Shown: piece after piece, positions 61,986-64,000 of the stretch
How positions within the stretch are numbered: the first letter of the stretch is position 1
Layout of the letters: each line of letters opens with the position of its first letter
Source: Chryseobacterium cucumeris
Lineage (GTDB): Bacteria > Bacteroidota > Bacteroidia > Flavobacteriales > Weeksellaceae
DNA length: 64,000 bases
Reading direction: 5' to 3'
Assembly: GCF_001593385.1 (NCBI RefSeq)
Contig: NZ_LUVZ01000047.1
Location: 144,420 to 208,419 of the forward strand
Position numbers and translations under genes: made by a program
Notes under the pieces: model-generated
Told to the model about the DNA's origin: nothing
Seen by the model: only the letters and a program-made list of their open reading frames with translations
Database searches by the model: none

Positions 61986-63308
61986 TTATTTTAATCCGTA
62001 TTCTTCAAGTTTACGGTACAATGTGGCAATACCGATTTCCAGTAAACGGGCAGCTTCTGCCTTGTTACCTTTTGTATACTGTAGAACCTTCTGTATGTGT
62101 ATTTTTTCCAGTGATCTGATACTTAAAGAATCACTTTCAGGAACAGCTTTTTCCGAATAATGGGGAAGACTTTCTGCGTCAAGGATATTGTTATCCATCA
62201 AAATCAAGCTGCGTTCCACGGCATTTCTCAGTTCACGGATATTTCCTTTCCAGTCGTTTCGTTCCAGTACTTTATAGTAATCAGGATTTACCTGAACCCC
62301 TGTCAGATGAAGTTTATGAGAAAAAATATCTATAAAATGCTTGGCAATAGCTTTCAGGTCTTCTTTTCGTTCTCTTAATGGCGGAAGCGTGATCTCAAAG
62401 ACATTCAGCCTGAAATAAAGGTCTTCTCTGAAATTTCCCTGCTTTATTTCATCTATCAGGTCTCTGTTGGTAGCAGCAATTAACCTGAAGTCAGATTTAG
62501 AAACTTTGGTTTCACCCATTTTGATAAATTCCCTGGTTTCTAAAACTCTGAGCAGTTTTGCCTGAAGTTCTATTGGCATCTCACCGATTTCATCCAAAAA
62601 CAGAGTTCCTCCGTTAGCTTCTTCAATCAATCCTTTCTTATCTTTCAAAGCTCCAGTAAAAGCACCCTGTTTATGACCAAAAAGCTCGCTTTCCAGAATT
62701 TCTTTACTGAATGCTGAACAATTAATCGCTACAAAACTGTTTTTCTTCCTTTCACTTCCTTCGTGAATGGCACTCGCAAAAACTTCCTTACCCGTTCCGG
62801 TTTCCCCTGTAAGAAGAACAGCAGCATCCGTTAAAGCTACTTTTTCAGCCAGTTTCTTAGCCTGCAAAATAAGTGGTGATTTACCTATTATCTGATTAAA
62901 TCCTTTCGTCACAGCCTGCTGAACAACCCTCGATTTATTGTCTTTTACCTTATCAAGAGCCTTATACACCAATGGGATTATTTTCTCATTATCATCTCCT
63001 TTCACCAGATAATCATAAGCACCATTCTTCATAGCCTGTACAGCATCCGTAATATTACCGAATGCCGTCATCAGGATAATTTCAAGCTGTGGATATTTGG
63101 TTTTGATAGCCTTTACCAGCTCTACCCCAAAAGCATCAGGCAGACGAACATCGCTCAGAACAACATCAAATTCATATTGCTCCAGCATCGTCATTGCCGA
63201 ACGCGCCGTAGAAGCTTCTTTTACATTAAAATTTTCTTGGGAAAGGATCATTCCTAGTAATTTAAGGAGTTTGATCTCATCATCGATGATCAGAATATTT
63301 CCTGACAT
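61986..63308 (-). CDS. Sigma-54-dependent response regulator (NtrC family), probable Kdp regulator
   Basis: 440 residues: receiver domain (about 4-118) with Asp53 in LSDVRLPD and conserved Lys103; AAA+ domain (about 142-365) with Walker A GETGTGKE (168-175), the sigma-54 contact motif GAFTGA (215-220) and GTLFLDEIGEMP (Walker B); and a Fis-type HTH (about 410-438; KAEAARLLEIGIATLYRKLEEY). Phosphorylated, such proteins drive open-complex formation at sigma-54 promoters. It lies directly upstream of the kdp genes in the same direction, where enterobacteria have the OmpR-type KdpE downstream. The cognate kinase is most likely the one at 53031-54746. Confidence 0.92.
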   Translation of the reverse strand: MSGNILIIDDEIKLLKLLGMILSQENFNVKEASTARSAMTMLEQYEFDVVLSDVRLPDAFGVELVKAIKTKYPQLEIILMTAFGNITDAVQAMKNGAYDYLVKGDDNEKIIPLVYKALDKVKDNKSRVVQQAVTKGFNQIIGKSPLILQAKKLAEKVALTDAAVLLTGETGTGKEVFASAIHEGSERKKNSFVAINCSAFSKEILESELFGHKQGAFTGALKDKKGLIEEANGGTLFLDEIGEMPIELQAKLLRVLETREFIKMGETKVSKSDFRLIAATNRDLIDEIKQGNFREDLYFRLNVFEITLPPLRERKEDLKAIAKHFIDIFSHKLHLTGVQVNPDYYKVLERNDWKGNIRELRNAVERSLILMDNNILDAESLPHYSEKAVPESDSLSIRSLEKIHIQKVLQYTKGNKAEAARLLEIGIATLYRKLEEYGLK

Positions 63309-63333
63309 TGTAATTATTTTTGGAAAACTAGTA

Positions 63334-63341
63334 CAAACTTA
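63334..63341 (-). promoter_or_regulatory. Promoter -7 box of the response regulator gene
   Basis: TAAGTTTG on the minus strand, about 25 bases before the ATG at 63308; a housekeeping-type promoter, so the regulator itself need not depend on sigma-54. Confidence 0.45.
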
Positions 63342-63399
63342 TTGAATTTATTCGAGGAAAATGGGTTATAGAAGGAAATAGTTTACTTAACACCATTTG

Positions 63400-63545
63400 A
63401 GATATCAGGAGCTGTTTCCCGCTATCCATTCATACTCCTCGAGCCTGCGCTCCCGACCTGAGTAAAGCCGCACGTCTCCATGCCTGCTGCGGGGTAACCA
63501 TTCCTATCGGGGCTAGGATGGTGAATGAATCATCAATGATAAATT
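63400..63545. repeat. GC-richer intergenic segment, probable flavobacterial dispersed repeat
   Basis: Contains CAGGAGCTGTTTCCCGCTATCC near the left end (first part 63408-63427) and CGGGGCTAGGATGG near the right end. I recall similar GAGCTxTTTCCCGCTxTCC segments as common in flavobacterial intergenic DNA. Markedly less AT-rich than its surroundings, with no open frame. Between 63309 and 63934 there is no protein gene. Confidence 0.35.
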
Positions 63546-63656
63546 ATAAAATGATGTAACGAAGTTCGGGATACGGATTCTGTGGTTATCTTTTCCAATG
63601 GAGTTATTGGTTGCAATCGTGTCTTTCTTTTTATTTGGCCTACTTCTTTCCTACTG

Positions 63657-63769
63657 TGTCATTCCGCAGGAATCCAGCCTCCTTTATTATAGTCTTTAAA
63701 GGATTAAAAAGGTAAAAGTAATATTTGAGTTATGTGCTAATACTTTGTTGAGACTCCTACGGAGTGACA
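63657..63769. repeat. REPIN-like element: two inverted palindromic arms
   Basis: Left arm TGTCATTCCGCAGGAATC (63657-63674) and right arm GACTCCTACGGAGTGACA (63752-63769) are inverted copies matching at 14 of 18 positions. Each arm is itself a small hairpin (ATTCC-GCA-GGAAT and ACTCC-TAC-GGAGT). The changes in one half-arm are compensated in the other half, so pairing is kept. Confidence 0.55.
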
Positions 63770-63791
63770 ATTGGAGTGTATGCTGTCCAGC

Positions 63792-63861
63792 ATAAGTAAT
63801 AAATGATAAGTGATAGTTGATTGATGTATCGTTTATCAATTATTCATTGCTCATTACTTAT
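63792..63861. repeat. ATGAT-rich inverted repeat near the rRNA end
   Basis: ATAAGTAAT (63792-63800) and ATTACTTAT (63853-63861) with further ATGATAA/TTATCA pairing inside. Similar in composition to the hairpin at 11893-11948. Confidence 0.45.
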
Positions 63862-63883
63862 AAGCTTAACTTGGGTATATAAC

Positions 63884-63917
63884 AAAAAAACCTTTATCGT
63901 AAAGATAAAGGTTTTTT
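63884..63917 (-). terminator. Terminator of the rRNA operon
   Basis: Stem AAAAAACCTTTATC / GATAAAGGTTTTTT with a 5-base loop; on the minus strand it follows the 5S rRNA 3' end by about 17 bases. Confidence 0.9.
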
Positions 63918-63934
63918 AAAAATAAAATAAAAAC

Positions 63935-64000
63935 TGGCGGCGGCCTACTCTCCCGCGTTAGCAGTACCATCGGCGCTGGTGGGCTTAACTTCTGTGTTCG
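63935..64000 (-). rRNA. rrf: 5S ribosomal RNA, 3' part
   Basis: Read on the minus strand: CGAACACAGAAGTTAAGCCC, then CACCAGCGCCGATGGTACTG and GGGAGAGTAGGCCGCCGCCA, the conserved 3' half of bacterial 5S rRNA. The 5' part and presumably the 23S and 16S genes lie beyond the window. Confidence 0.93.

Noticed and set aside
1..64000. CRISPR array, transposase, phage or plasmid genes
   Set aside because: No regularly spaced repeats, IS-type transposase, integrase or replication genes were seen on either strand.

Overview
The window looks like a chromosomal segment of a flavobacterium, most likely Chryseobacterium or a close relative (Bacteroidota). Evidence: low-GC DNA; type IX secretion C-terminal domains of both sorting types; SusC/SusD pairs; a GLPGLI-family protein; and promoters of the Bacteroidota form TAnnTTTG a few tens of bases before many starts. 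No phage, transposase, plasmid or CRISPR genes were seen.

Layout. 1-6.0 kb: a cut-off polyprenyl synthase, a frameshifted GLPGLI gene, a PiT phosphate transporter with its DUF47 partner, and a DEAD-box helicase. 6.5-14.5 kb: DUF2461 protein, a surface-polysaccharide group (FkbM methyltransferase, flippase, two glycosyltransferases), aspartase and a lipoprotein amidase. 14.6-14.9 kb: tRNA-Ser, -Pro, -Arg. 15-17.7 kb: a pair of TPR membrane proteins, one with an AraC-type DNA-binding end. 18.2-26.9 kb: three large T9SS-secreted proteins, two of them tandem paralogues. 27-32 kb: a nuclease, then a run of AT-rich, mostly unrecognised small genes, including a barstar-like protein and at least two gene remnants, ending at two more copies of the tRNA-Pro/tRNA-Arg cassette. 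33.3-37.8 kb: a TPR/LuxR-type regulator, an SH3 protein, PrmA and an SDR oxidoreductase. 38.1-48.7 kb: a SusC-SusD-phosphoesterase operon, a glycerophosphodiesterase and a second TonB-dependent receptor. 49-53 kb: DNA ligase LigA and small hypotheticals, one of them a frameshifted antitoxin-like gene. 53-63.3 kb: a complete Kdp potassium-uptake locus. The right edge enters a 5S rRNA.

How genes work together. The Kdp locus reads (minus strand) two tiny membrane ORFs, kdpF, kdpA, kdpB, kdpC, an outer-membrane porin, a KdpD-type sensor lacking a kinase, and a separate histidine kinase. A sigma-54-type response regulator lies upstream with its own terminator. It replaces the OmpR-type KdpE of enterobacteria. 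The SusCD-phosphoesterase operon and the nearby glycerophosphodiesterase suggest uptake and breakdown of phosphate esters, and the PiT/DUF47 pair handles inorganic phosphate.

The most interesting non-textbook signals are the hidden small ORFs at the head of the kdp operon, the decaying immunity-like island beside triplicated tRNAs, and several families of short intergenic repeats (a 64-bp element in three copies, a REPIN-like element, a MITE-like inverted repeat).
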